From an uncultured Alphaproteobacteria bacterium (GTDB lineage Bacteria > Pseudomonadota > Alphaproteobacteria > CAAHEQ01 > UBA3637), in assembly GCA_944392125.1 (NCBI GenBank), contig CALXVP010000003.1, positions 56,367-120,366 of the forward strand: a stretch of 64,000 nucleotides of DNA, given 5' to 3'. The notes below the pieces were generated by a model, which made no database searches, had not been told where the DNA came from, and was given only the letters and a program-made list of their open reading frames with translations. The position numbers were made by a program, and so were the translations under genes. Shown here piece after piece: positions 20,396-29,130 of this stretch (the stretch's first letter is position 1; the number at the start of each line of letters is the position of its first letter).

Positions 20396-20872
20396 TTAAA
20401 ACGGAATTTCATCATCAAACGAATCGGCACTACCCGTCAACGGCGTTGAATCCCAACCACTGTTTGCAGAACTGTCTGCACTGCCGGACGAGCCCGATGA
20501 AGCACCCATACCGCCGTTTCCGTCACGCGGGTCCAATACGACCAATTCTCCGCGGAAAGCGCTCAATACCACTTCCGTTGTATATTTTTCGGCACCGCTT
20601 TGATCCGTAAATTTACGCGTTTGCAAAGAACCTTCAATATAAACTTTTGACCCTTTGCGCAAAAAGCGTTCGGCAAAATCGGCTAAATTAGCGTTAAATA
20701 CCACCACTCTGTGCCATTCCGTGCGTTCTTGGCGTTCGCCTGATTTATCTTTCCATGTATCTGATGTTGCAACCGACAAGTTGGCGATTTTTTGGCCCGA
20801 ATTTGTGTGACGAATTTCCGGATCACGTCCGAGATTACCGACTAAAATCACCTTGTTAATACTCCCTGCCAT
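20396..20872 (-). CDS. ssb: Single-stranded DNA-binding protein
   Basis: A 158-residue SSB that coats single-stranded DNA during replication and repair. It has the N-terminal OB fold ([40 protein letters not shown]), a Gly/Ser-rich linker and the canonical acidic tip DDEIPF that recruits partner proteins. Start follows AAAGGAAAG. Adjacent to gyrA on the same strand, likely one transcript. Confidence 0.96.
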   Translation of the reverse strand: MAGSINKVILVGNLGRDPEIRHTNSGQKIANLSVATSDTWKDKSGERQERTEWHRVVVFNANLADFAERFLRKGSKVYIEGSLQTRKFTDQSGAEKYTTEVVLSAFRGELVVLDPRDGNGGMGASSGSSGSADSSANSGWDSTPLTGSADSFDDEIPF

Positions 20873-21048
20873 GTTATCTTTCCTTTCCCAATAACAAAAT
20901 AATAAAATGTTTTTTCTAAAAAAAACGCTCGTTTCCAGATTACCCTTTTTTCATCAAAAGAACAAGTCTTTTTTTCATTTATTGCAAAAATTTTGCGTTG
21001 TTCATCTTTTGCAAATTACATTTTTTACATACCTATCAAACAACAATT

Positions 21049-21864
21049 TTATTCAAATGCAACTATCCCCGACTTATTTAGCCAAGTTTCAACCGTTTCT
21101 TTTAAATCAACTAAATTTTCCGGTTTGGAATAGGTATGCCCGCAATTATTCAGAATGGCTAGTGAGGCATTTTCCCGAAATGAATCTTTTAATTTTTTAT
21201 TTATCTCAATGGTTGAAGAAACATCATGATCACCGCAAACAATTAGAACGGGCGCCGTCACATTTTTAGCATTTTCTTCCTCATGGTAACGACAGGCATC
21301 CGCTAAATGATTGATGGAGATATACCCGTTTTTTGAAGGGCAGTCGGGTCGTTCCCGATAAATCAGTTTCTCTTTTTCCCACTGCGCCATAAATGCAGGC
21401 TTATTTTTTAGATATGATTCCTTTAAAAGTTGCCCGTTATAAACAGCCGACAGCATAATTAAACCAAGGACTTCATCTGCATGAGCGCCGGCATAGTGCA
21501 AGCAAGCCCCTGCACCGAGTGAATGCCCTGCCAAAATAAATTTATGAATACCCTGCTCTGTCTTTGCCCATGTTAATACGGCATTCAAATCATAAATAAA
21601 TTCCGTAAAACAGGCTTTTTGCAAATTACCACCGCTTTCTCCCAAGCCATGCCGTGCATCATAGCATAAAACAGGAAATCCATGTTGCCCGAAACAATCA
21701 GCAACGCACTGCAACATTCCTTCTTCCTTATAGCCCGCCAAACCATGAGCTAAGATAACAAGCGGTTGTGATAATTCGGCATTTGCTTGTCTTACTTCAC
21801 TTCCACGATGAAACACACCGATTATCTCACCATTATCAGTTATTATTTTAACCTTTTCAGGCAC
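21049..21864 (-). CDS. Alpha/beta hydrolase (serine esterase/lipase-like)
   Basis: A 271-residue cytosolic-type hydrolase. The oxyanion region is LVILAHGLAGYKEEG, the nucleophile elbow GHSLGAGACLHY, the acid CGDHDVSS and the catalytic histidine NNCGHTYSKP. It resembles short-chain esterases and peptidase-S9-like hydrolases; the substrate is not evident. The start is a GTG at 21864, three bases after the stop of the upstream gene, implying coupling. Last gene of the minus-strand run that begins at fabD. Confidence 0.8.
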   Translation of the reverse strand: MPEKVKIITDNGEIIGVFHRGSEVRQANAELSQPLVILAHGLAGYKEEGMLQCVADCFGQHGFPVLCYDARHGLGESGGNLQKACFTEFIYDLNAVLTWAKTEQGIHKFILAGHSLGAGACLHYAGAHADEVLGLIMLSAVYNGQLLKESYLKNKPAFMAQWEKEKLIYRERPDCPSKNGYISINHLADACRYHEEENAKNVTAPVLIVCGDHDVSSTIEINKKLKDSFRENASLAILNNCGHTYSKPENLVDLKETVETWLNKSGIVAFE

Positions 21865-21867
21865 GGT

Positions 21868-22200
21868 TTATGATTCTTTCACAAAAACGTAAATACCCTT
21901 ATCATTTTTCTTAAAAGTTTCAATTCCCCACCGATCCCAAGAGATGGTTATTGAATCCGGTGTTAACTCTAAAATAGTTGCATAATCAGAATTTGCCTCT
22001 CGTTTAACACGTCCCGGTTCACCCTGAACAGGTAATAGTCGATCTTTCCACTGTGGATGTTTAGCTGTTATCGGTTCCGAAAGTGAAGGAATATTTTGCT
22101 GTTCCTCAATAACGTTCGTCGGGGTCTTTTGTTGAACATAGTAGTAAACACCACCACTTAATACACCTAAGATAACGGCAAATAGAATAACTGTTTTCAT
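21868..22200 (-). CDS. Small exported or membrane-anchored protein of unknown function
   Basis: 110 residues. A hydrophobic N-terminal helix (ILFAVILGVLSGGVYYYV) serves as signal or anchor; the remainder is soluble and ends with DSITISWDRWGIETFKKNDK, a beta-strand-rich segment. No family recognised. It has a good ribosome site (AAAGGAG) and sits directly before the hydrolase gene with a three-base gap, so it is expressed with it. Confidence 0.7.
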   Translation of the reverse strand: MKTVILFAVILGVLSGGVYYYVQQKTPTNVIEEQQNIPSLSEPITAKHPQWKDRLLPVQGEPGRVKREANSDYATILELTPDSITISWDRWGIETFKKNDKGIYVFVKES

Positions 22201-22266
22201 ATACGCTCCTTTCTTATTTTTATTTTTCTCACTTTATCCTAATTTATTTCAAAAAGAAAGTTTTTT

Positions 22267-22983
22267 TTAAAATGAAAGCGGAATTTTTGTTTTAATCATT
22301 CCGCACGAGGGTAATCGCAACATATCTGATACGGCCTCTTTATCGCTTGTCGATTCACCGTTTAACTTATGATCCAAATAATCAGGCGCTTTTTCGTTTT
22401 CTCGGCATCTTTCTACTTTAATATAATCAAACAAGGTTGTTTTGTCGTTTTGATGAGGTTCAGGGCTACCCACATTTACTTTATTGCTGTCTAACCGTTG
22501 TCTTTTTGTGCGTTGCACATCCGAAAAATCCAACGACCAATCAAGTGGAGCCATAAATTGAATGTCTTGATTTTTATTCAAATAAGCAATCGGATTCGTT
22601 AAATCAATCTGTTTTTGACTTTTACTATCCAAAATAAGCGTTTTCTTGCCCGAAGTTGTTTGTTTATTCTTTTCCTGTATCGATAATTGCAATTGCGCTT
22701 TCTGTGGGATTTGCCTTTTTCCCTCTTGAACGGTATCAACAGCGTTTTGCGATTGATGATTATTTATTTCGTTTTGCTCTTGCTTTACACCGGCGTCTTT
22801 TTGAATGAAACTGTCTTGCACCGTATCCGATTCTCTATCTGTTTGCCAAACGCCAACCTGCCAAAAGCCATAACCGAAAATGGCTATCAGAACAGCAATA
22901 AGAACAAAAAGCATTGCAACTTTGCCACTCCCGATTTTGCATTTTCGGGCTTGCAATGGCTTTTTGTTTTTCTGTTTCATCAT
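22267..22983 (-). CDS. Membrane-anchored protein of unknown function
   Basis: 238 residues: a basic cytosolic start, one transmembrane helix (about residues 23-45), a long hydrophilic Gln/Lys/Asp-rich linker (about 46-120) and a C-terminal domain with cysteines in VERCRENE and RLPSCGMIKTK. The layout resembles a periplasm-facing tether; no family is recognised. Lies between two other envelope genes in the fabD-led run. Start context (GCAGAAG) is modest, and the next Met one codon on is equally possible. Confidence 0.65.
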   Translation of the reverse strand: MMKQKNKKPLQARKCKIGSGKVAMLFVLIAVLIAIFGYGFWQVGVWQTDRESDTVQDSFIQKDAGVKQEQNEINNHQSQNAVDTVQEGKRQIPQKAQLQLSIQEKNKQTTSGKKTLILDSKSQKQIDLTNPIAYLNKNQDIQFMAPLDWSLDFSDVQRTKRQRLDSNKVNVGSPEPHQNDKTTLFDYIKVERCRENEKAPDYLDHKLNGESTSDKEAVSDMLRLPSCGMIKTKIPLSF

Positions 22984-23017
22984 CTTCTGCTCACAACAGT
23001 TTTATATCAATCTTGAT

Positions 23018-23683
23018 TTAATGAAATAAAAACTTTGCCGACATAATAGGCACGTCCAAAAAATAAATTTGCTCGCCGTCCGATGATACGGAAATTTTCT
23101 GCGGTGCATTTTGAAAGATAAAATCTGTAATAAATTTCAAATCCGGCGGAATAAACTGTCCGATAAACTGCGCCAATCCAACAGCTTCACCCTTTAAATC
23201 AATTTGTTTTTCATCGCGATTTATCTCGCCTGCCAAATCACCTCTGAAATTACCTTGTTGTGCCGATAAATGACGAACAAATATCTCTTGCAACGTTCCA
23301 TCGGCTTCCAATGAGACATTTATAACTTCTGCCGGCATTGCAATAGTATTCTCCTCTTTATCAGCCGTCAATCGATAAAAACCTGCGATATTACGTGATG
23401 CCCTAACCGTCCCCAACGAAAAGGAAACACTTTCGCCATCCATACCGCTCGGAACGGAAACCAGCACGTTTTTTGCCGATAAGCAAAGTGCAAACACGCA
23501 ATTTTCGGCTGTTAAATCCGTATATGTCAACCGAATATACGGCGGTAATACCCGATTGATTTGCCTTGGCAATTCCTCAACGATTTTTTGCCCTGCAAAC
23601 TGATGAACACCAAACGATAGACCTGAAAACAAAATTCCCAAACATCCGAGTATAATCAGTGTTAATTTTAATTTTTTATTCAT
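23018..23683 (-). CDS. Exported or membrane-anchored protein of unknown function
   Basis: 221 residues with an N-terminal hydrophobic helix (LTLIILGCLGILFSGLSFGV) followed by a beta-rich domain: LPPYIRLTYTDLTAENCVF with a two-cysteine motif (CVFALC), and repeated short strands similar to AsmA/DUF945-like lipid-binding proteins in composition only. No firm family. It begins 28 bases after fabD ends and is probably co-transcribed with it. Confidence 0.6.
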   Translation of the reverse strand: MNKKLKLTLIILGCLGILFSGLSFGVHQFAGQKIVEELPRQINRVLPPYIRLTYTDLTAENCVFALCLSAKNVLVSVPSGMDGESVSFSLGTVRASRNIAGFYRLTADKEENTIAMPAEVINVSLEADGTLQEIFVRHLSAQQGNFRGDLAGEINRDEKQIDLKGEAVGLAQFIGQFIPPDLKFITDFIFQNAPQKISVSSDGEQIYFLDVPIMSAKFLFH

Positions 23684-23710
23684 GAGTCTCTCTTTTACGC
23701 AATGCCTTAA

Positions 23711-24658
23711 TTAAGCAAAGAAAGCCAATCCCTGCGCAATCCCCTCCGCCGTGCCGACGGAAATGGAACGAGAATCAGGGTTAATCCGCTTAATCAACCC
23801 GCTTAAAACTTTTCCGTTTCCGCATTCAACAAAATCGGAAATACCTTTTGACGACATATATTGAACCGACTCTGTCCAACGCACGGAGCCCGTTATCTGC
23901 GCCACCAATAATTCTTTGACTTTTTGCGGATCATGCACAAATTCCGCCGTAATATTTGCCACAACAGGCACAAGCGGTTGACTAATGGGGGTATTTTGCA
24001 ACACTTCGCGCATTTTTTCTTCTGCCGGTTTCATCAACGGGCAATGAAACGCACCCGATACGGGCAATTTCACCGCTTTTCGTGCACCGAGTTCAACAGC
24101 CCGCGTAACGGCTCTTTCAATGGCATCCGTATGTCCGCTGATGACGATTTGCCCCGGGCAATTATCATTGGCAATTCGGCAAATACTGTTTTCCTTTGAT
24201 ACCTCAGAAACTAATTGAGAAACCTCTTTCATCGTTAATCCCAAAACGGCAGCCATGGCACCCGGATTTTGCATACTTGCTTCCTTCATTGCCAATCCAC
24301 GCACACGCAAAAGGCGCGCCGTATCCGCAATGCTTAATGCTCCGGCCGCACATAATGCACTGTATTCGCCCAATGAATGACCCGCAACGCATGAAACCAT
24401 ATCGGGCGTTTTTTTGCCTGTTTCATGCTCCAACACACGCACAACCGCCATGCTGACAGCCATAATGGCCGGTTGCGCATTTTCCGTTTGCATCAATTCG
24501 GCACTATCTCCCGAAAACATTAAATCGGTTAAATTAAAACCCAACGCCTCGTCAACTTCTTCAAAGACTTCTTTTGCAACAGGGTAGTGTTCGGCCAAAT
24601 CACGACCCATCCCGATTGTTTGCGATCCCTGCCCCGGGAAAATAAATGCTGTGCTCAT
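23711..24658 (-). CDS. fabD: Malonyl-CoA:ACP transacylase
   Basis: Loads malonyl groups onto acyl-carrier protein for fatty-acid synthesis. The 315-residue protein has the N-terminal IFPGQGSQTIGMGRDL, the nucleophile motif GHSLGEYSALCAAGA, the arginine region LRVRGLAMKEA, the catalytic histidine in SGAFHCPLMKPA and the C-terminal VGTAEGI. The usual fab neighbours (fabG, acpP) are not present; instead three envelope proteins and a hydrolase follow downstream. Divergent from murJ with a shared intergenic region. Confidence 0.96.
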   Translation of the reverse strand: MSTAFIFPGQGSQTIGMGRDLAEHYPVAKEVFEEVDEALGFNLTDLMFSGDSAELMQTENAQPAIMAVSMAVVRVLEHETGKKTPDMVSCVAGHSLGEYSALCAAGALSIADTARLLRVRGLAMKEASMQNPGAMAAVLGLTMKEVSQLVSEVSKENSICRIANDNCPGQIVISGHTDAIERAVTRAVELGARKAVKLPVSGAFHCPLMKPAEEKMREVLQNTPISQPLVPVVANITAEFVHDPQKVKELLVAQITGSVRWTESVQYMSSKGISDFVECGNGKVLSGLIKRINPDSRSISVGTAEGIAQGLAFFA

Positions 24659-24850
24659 TATATGTATCCTTTCATCTTTTCATTCATTTTGCTAACAATA
24701 ACAAATTGTTATATTAAAAATATCGTTCATCAAGCAATTAAAATTTTCAATAAAACCACTCAAATCTTCGCCCATTATACACACTTTCAAAAAAAAGAAA
24801 AGACTCTTTTTTGTCTTGTAATTAAATTTTACATACGATATACTGAATAT

Positions 24851-26470
24851 ATGTCATTAGTCAAATCAATCATAACCGTCGGAGGCGGAACGGCAGTCAG
24901 TCGCGTTGTCGGATTTATCCGCGATATTTTAATTGCGCACTTTTTGGGCGCCAGTATGATGGCCGATGCGTTTTTTGTCGCCCTGCGTTTTCCGAATTTG
25001 TTTCGCTCTCTGTTTGCGGAAGGCACATTGAATGTTGCCTTTGTTCCGCTCCTTTCGGGCGAATTGCACACAAAAGGGAAAAACCATGCCCGCGTATTTG
25101 CGCGTTCTGTTTTTTCGTTTTTATTCTATGTGTTGCTGATTTTTACGCTTGTTGTTGAAATTTTAATGCCGAACCTGATGTTTTTGCTCGCTCCGGGGTT
25201 TGATGATATTGCGGGTAAAATGGCATTAACCACAACACTCAGTCGCATTACGTTTCCCTTTTTATTGTTTGTGTCGCTCGTTTCTTTATTTGCCGGCATG
25301 CTGAATGCCGTCGGCAAATTTTGGGCAGCGGCATTTACGCCGACTATTTTAAATATCGTCATGATTGCGTCTCTTTATGTATTGACGCCTTTCATCACCA
25401 ATCCATACGCTCCCGCTTATGCTCTTTCTTACGGCGTTTTGATTGCGGGTGTTATTGAGTTTACGTTTCTTGCCTGGCATATTCGCAAAGCCGGTTTATC
25501 AATCGGGCTTATCAATCCCGCGCGGGCACTTTTTCACGTTTCAAAAGGCGTTAAAACCTTATTACGCAAAATGGCTCCCGGCGTATTAGGGTCCGGCGTT
25601 TATCAAATCAATTTATTTTTTGATACATTATTTGTTTCATTCGTCGGCGCAGGTGCAATTTCATGGCTCAATTATGCCCATCATTTATTTCAACTGCCCA
25701 TCGGTATTATCGGCACGGCTATCGGCACGGCCCTGTTGCCCGTTCTTTCACAACATATTAAATTAAATCAACTCCCCGAGGCAACCAATCAACTGAATCG
25801 AGCTCTTGAAATTTCATTAGCCATGTCAAGTGCTTCTTTAATCGGGCTTATGTGTCTGGCAGAACCGATTGTGCGCATTTTATTTGAACGGGGCGCCTTT
25901 ACCGGAGCGGATTCCGTGAATACGGCGCACGCATTGATGGTGTTTGCCATCGGATTACCGGCCTATATGCTTACAAAAACAGTCTCTCCGTTCTTTTATG
26001 CGCGTGGTGATACGAGCACACCCGTTAAAATTGCCGTTGTCGGTGTGGGGTTAAATGCCGTTCTTGCGCTCACTTTTATGCAGTTTTGGGGTTATCTCGG
26101 CATTGCTTTGGCAACGGGAATAACCGTTTGGGTTAATGCTTCGCAATATGTTATTCGGCTGTATTTAAAGGGCGATGTTCGCTTGGATTCGCTCTGCCGA
26201 TATCGTTTACCGCGAATCATTGCATCCGGACTTATTATGGGCGGATTTTTAATCGGCGCACGCATGGGCTTAAATTTGCTTTTCCCGAATTGGGCTCAAA
26301 CAAGTTCATTTTCTTCCGCCGTTTTATTATTCGTTTTAATCGGCACGGCCATTGTAATCTACGCAGTTGCAATTATCTTAACAAGGAGTATTTTATTAAG
26401 TGATGTGAAAGCATTATTCAGAAAACCCAAAAAACACCTTTCGCAAAACAAGAATGATTCAAATTCATAA
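24851..26470 (+). CDS. murJ: MurJ lipid II flippase
   Basis: Flips lipid II across the inner membrane for peptidoglycan synthesis. The 539-residue polytopic protein shows MurJ features: GGGTAVSRVVGFIRDILIAHFLG at the start (arginines and aspartate of the central cavity), ADAFFVALRFPNLFRSLFAEG, and ERGAFTGADSVNTAHAL. I use the ATG at 24851; the frame is open further upstream but the added 88 codons encode non-membrane sequence that also overlaps fabD and its promoter region. Followed closely by the Bax-like gene. Confidence 0.95.
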   Translation: MSLVKSIITVGGGTAVSRVVGFIRDILIAHFLGASMMADAFFVALRFPNLFRSLFAEGTLNVAFVPLLSGELHTKGKNHARVFARSVFSFLFYVLLIFTLVVEILMPNLMFLLAPGFDDIAGKMALTTTLSRITFPFLLFVSLVSLFAGMLNAVGKFWAAAFTPTILNIVMIASLYVLTPFITNPYAPAYALSYGVLIAGVIEFTFLAWHIRKAGLSIGLINPARALFHVSKGVKTLLRKMAPGVLGSGVYQINLFFDTLFVSFVGAGAISWLNYAHHLFQLPIGIIGTAIGTALLPVLSQHIKLNQLPEATNQLNRALEISLAMSSASLIGLMCLAEPIVRILFERGAFTGADSVNTAHALMVFAIGLPAYMLTKTVSPFFYARGDTSTPVKIAVVGVGLNAVLALTFMQFWGYLGIALATGITVWVNASQYVIRLYLKGDVRLDSLCRYRLPRIIASGLIMGGFLIGARMGLNLLFPNWAQTSSFSSAVLLFVLIGTAIVIYAVAIILTRSILLSDVKALFRKPKKHLSQNKNDSNS

Positions 26471-26483
26471 AAAGGAATCCGTT

Positions 26484-27446
26484 ATGAAAAACACAACACA
26501 AAAAAGACTTTTTTTCCTCATCGGCTTTATGCTTATCGTTGCCGTTTCCTACACCGTTCAAATGATGTATGCCAAAAAAGAAATACCCGCTGTTTCGGAG
26601 CAAACCTCGTCGCCAGACTCTACAACCGAAGCACAGTCAAATGACTTCGATACATCAACAGCCATTGCAAAAGCTCTTTCATCCGTGCCGGGGAAAATTT
26701 TTCGTCCGCAAACAAAAGCCGAAGTTGCCTCCCTTTATGACGGGATTACCATGATTACCGTGCCACACCTATTTATTGACGCATTGCCTGCCGACTGGTC
26801 AATCCAATCAACTGCCGATAAAACACTTTTTATGAAAATCATTACGGCGTTGATTTTAAGAACGAATGAGCAGATTTTAAACGAACGGACTGCTTTAAGA
26901 CTCTTACAAGAAAAATTTTTGAAGCAAATACCCTGGAATCAAAATGAAACCGATTTCTTTAATTACTTGGTCAACAAATATGACGCTGTTTTAAAAAAGA
27001 ATACGGCCGGCAAATTGGCAGAACTGATTGATAAAGTCAACATCATCCCGCCATCGCTGGCAGTTGCGCAAGCTATAATGTTTACAAATTGGGGCACAAA
27101 AAATCAATCGGCGCCTTATGGCGAGTATGGGTGGATTAACGAAACAGCGTATGCACCGCTTCAATTTGCTTCTTTGATACAAGCAACCGATAGTTTTGCG
27201 TTGCAGCTGAATTCTCGCTCTCAACTACTGCAATTCCGTGAAATCAGACGGCGCTTAATTCCCTATGAACGCACGCGTGAATTAGGCGTAGATTTACTTG
27301 ATAACATGGCTCAATTTATGAGTTTTGACGAGCACTACGTGAAAAAGTTAGCAAATGCTTATAGTCAAGGGTTAATTAAAGAGTTAGATCACGCCTGTTT
27401 TGAAGGAACGTGCCAACTGATTGATAATACAATTACCTTTGAATAA
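26484..27446 (+). CDS. Bax/glucosaminidase-like exported protein without catalytic glutamate
   Basis: 320 residues with an N-terminal signal or anchor helix (LFFLIGFMLIVAVSYTVQM). The C-terminal half matches the Bax/GH73-type glucosaminidase fold: NIIPPSLAVAQAIMFTNWGT, NEYGW-type loop, and YVKKLANAYSQGLI. Family enzymes have AQxxxES.WG with a catalytic Glu; here Phe200 occupies that place (AQAIMFTNWG). It is therefore probably a non-catalytic peptidoglycan-binding homologue. Start 26484 is supported by AAAGGAA; a Met ten codons upstream overlaps murJ and lacks a ribosome site. Adjacent to murJ, consistent with an envelope role. Confidence 0.7.
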   Translation: MKNTTQKRLFFLIGFMLIVAVSYTVQMMYAKKEIPAVSEQTSSPDSTTEAQSNDFDTSTAIAKALSSVPGKIFRPQTKAEVASLYDGITMITVPHLFIDALPADWSIQSTADKTLFMKIITALILRTNEQILNERTALRLLQEKFLKQIPWNQNETDFFNYLVNKYDAVLKKNTAGKLAELIDKVNIIPPSLAVAQAIMFTNWGTKNQSAPYGEYGWINETAYAPLQFASLIQATDSFALQLNSRSQLLQFREIRRRLIPYERTRELGVDLLDNMAQFMSFDEHYVKKLANAYSQGLIKELDHACFEGTCQLIDNTITFE

Positions 27447-27525
27447 AGGTTCTATCTGACCATCTGCCGATATTATCAATATTGTAGCACACAAGCCCAA
27501 ATTGCCCAAACATAAAAAATAACTC

Positions 27526-27554
27526 TTGACAAAATATAAAACATTTATTAACAT
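27526..27554 (+). promoter_or_regulatory. Sigma70-like promoter upstream of the 27596 gene
   Basis: TTGACA (27526-27531), 17-base spacer, TAACAT (27549-27554), about 36 bases before the start of the small membrane protein gene. Confidence 0.6.
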
Positions 27555-27595
27555 ACTTACATTATTTTATAAAATGTAACGTATTCGGGAGAAGA

Positions 27596-27949
27596 ATGAT
27601 GCACAGATTGAATCAAGAAAAATATGCGCCCAAAACATGGCGCGAAAAGGCATTTTTATTGGAACATAAAAACAGAACTCGATTATACGGCAGAACGGCT
27701 GCTTTTATGACATTTTTAATCATCGGCACCCTTTGCAACTATGCCGCTTCTCAACAAACGCGCGAAGAAAAACCGTCTCAACGCCCCGTGGCAACAAAAA
27801 CCGCACACATATCAAAAAGCGATTTGAATAGACTGGCAGGATTTTCTTACTTGATTTCCATGCCGTTTCTTGCCGCTGCCATTATCTCAAGACAGCGACT
27901 GAGTCGCGCATTAGAGAGCAAACGGCTGTTCAGCCATGAAAAATCATAA
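27596..27949 (+). CDS. Small two-helix membrane protein of unknown function
   Basis: 117 residues. Basic N-terminus, helix at about 41-59 (AAFMTFLIIGTLCNYAA), a 40-residue polar loop, helix at about 85-102 (GFSYLISMPFLAAAII) and a basic C-terminus. Topology predicts a hairpin with both ends inside. It has its own promoter and a GGAGAAG ribosome site. A gene with the same layout follows 150 bases downstream; no family recognised. Confidence 0.6.
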   Translation: MMHRLNQEKYAPKTWREKAFLLEHKNRTRLYGRTAAFMTFLIIGTLCNYAASQQTREEKPSQRPVATKTAHISKSDLNRLAGFSYLISMPFLAAAIISRQRLSRALESKRLFSHEKS

Positions 27950-28100
27950 GGGTTGGCATATACAAAAAATGCTTTATTTTGGGAATAATCCTTATATCTG
28001 GTAGCCTAATCAAACCCCGAAAGAAGTTTTGACAACTGTATGTCTATTTTAGTAAAAAAATGCTTTTGGCGTTTTAATTTTGATTGACGGAAGAAAAAAA

Positions 28101-28415
28101 ATGAAAGCATATCTCAATCACTCTGCGAAAATCGCATTCGGCTCACTTGCCACGATTTACGGATTAACAATACTCGGCATTATTTCATGTTGCAACCAAG
28201 AACCCGCTTTGCAGCGCGGGAAGCAGGAATCCATAACTGCCAACGATACATACCACAAAATCCGCACCGCACAATATATTTTCGGGACGATTGCGAGTGC
28301 GGGCGTTATCTCTCTCGGACTCGGCATTAACGGACAACGCAAAATCAGAATCCGTCGGCGAAAAATAGAGGCAACTACGCAGACTGCGCGTTCAAATGAA
28401 CATCAACGTTCTTAA
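28101..28415 (+). CDS. Small two-helix membrane protein of unknown function
   Basis: 104 residues: helix at about 9-28 (KIAFGSLATIYGLTILGII) ending in CC, a polar loop of about 30 residues, helix at about 58-77 (YIFGTIASAGVISLGLGIN) and a strongly basic tail (RKIRIRRRKIE). The start at 28101 follows GGAAG; an in-frame Met seven codons earlier lacks one. Same hairpin layout as the preceding gene although little sequence identity is evident. Confidence 0.55.
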   Translation: MKAYLNHSAKIAFGSLATIYGLTILGIISCCNQEPALQRGKQESITANDTYHKIRTAQYIFGTIASAGVISLGLGINGQRKIRIRRRKIEATTQTARSNEHQRS

Positions 28416-28507
28416 TCAAATACCATTCTTTTAGTATGTATCGGGATTGAATACAGGGGAAAAACCTCCTATATAAAAAGGGATAACATTCTGAAAGGAG
28501 TGGCACT

Positions 28508-28888
28508 ATGAGTAACCAAAAAAGAAAAGCAAGAAAAAATTTTCATGCTCAATCGCCAGAGCAAGTGCAACAATCATTGACATTTAAGCCGTTTTTACAA
28601 ATCGAATCACATGAGACAATTGTGATTCAACGCCATAGAGCGGAAAGTATTTCGTATCATCCCACGTTGCAAATAACAAAAAGCAAAGTAAAAAAATTAA
28701 CAAGCAAGCATACCGAACCTTCTTCAATAAACGAACAGGCTCAACAAACAGGCAACAATAATGAAGAAGAAAATATCTCGCCGACGCGTCTTGATTGTTC
28801 CGGGCAAGGCGAATGTCAACCCGTTACGGAGGAAGATGATTCATTTCACCCGGATTCCATGCGCGAATTTTTGAAAAACTCCGAATAA
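28508..28888 (+). CDS. Small hydrophilic protein of unknown function
   Basis: 126 residues, basic at the N-terminus and acidic at the C-terminus, Gln/Ser/Asn-rich with no hydrophobic segment, probably largely disordered. It has a strong ribosome site (AAAGGAGTGGC). No family recognised. It lies alone before dnaX. Confidence 0.5.
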   Translation: MSNQKRKARKNFHAQSPEQVQQSLTFKPFLQIESHETIVIQRHRAESISYHPTLQITKSKVKKLTSKHTEPSSINEQAQQTGNNNEEENISPTRLDCSGQGECQPVTEEDDSFHPDSMREFLKNSE

Positions 28889-29081
28889 TACTCTCCCTCG
28901 TTGATACCGAAAATTGTATTGACTTTTATATTGATGAATGGTTACTACCGATGAGGGGTACACCTAAAACGCCGTAAATCAAACCCTGCTTACGCAAGCG
29001 GGTAAAAGTATTTATCTGTTAATACAAACAGCGCTCTCAAAAATTTATCAGGCAGAATCCGTGAAATTATCGGCACGCCTC

Positions 29082-29110
29082 TTGACAGAAATTTCTTTTT
29101 TCGCCATAAT
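29082..29110 (+). promoter_or_regulatory. Sigma70-like promoter of dnaX
   Basis: TTGACA (29082-29087), 17-base spacer and CATAAT (29105-29110), leaving a leader of about 14 bases with AAAGGA before the dnaX ATG at 29131. The preceding 28889-29080 has one GC hairpin (CCTGCTT/AAGCGGG near 28985) and nothing else recognised. Confidence 0.7.
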
Positions 29111-29130
29111 AGCGTCCAAAGGAATAAAAG

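Noticed and set aside
24587..24850. N-terminal extension of MurJ by 88 residues
   Set aside because: Overlaps the fabD gene and adds sequence atypical for MurJ; the ATG at 24851 begins with the conserved MurJ start.
28980..29010. GC hairpin before dnaX as a tRNA fragment or terminator
   Set aside because: No tRNA cloverleaf and no T-run; kept only as a note.
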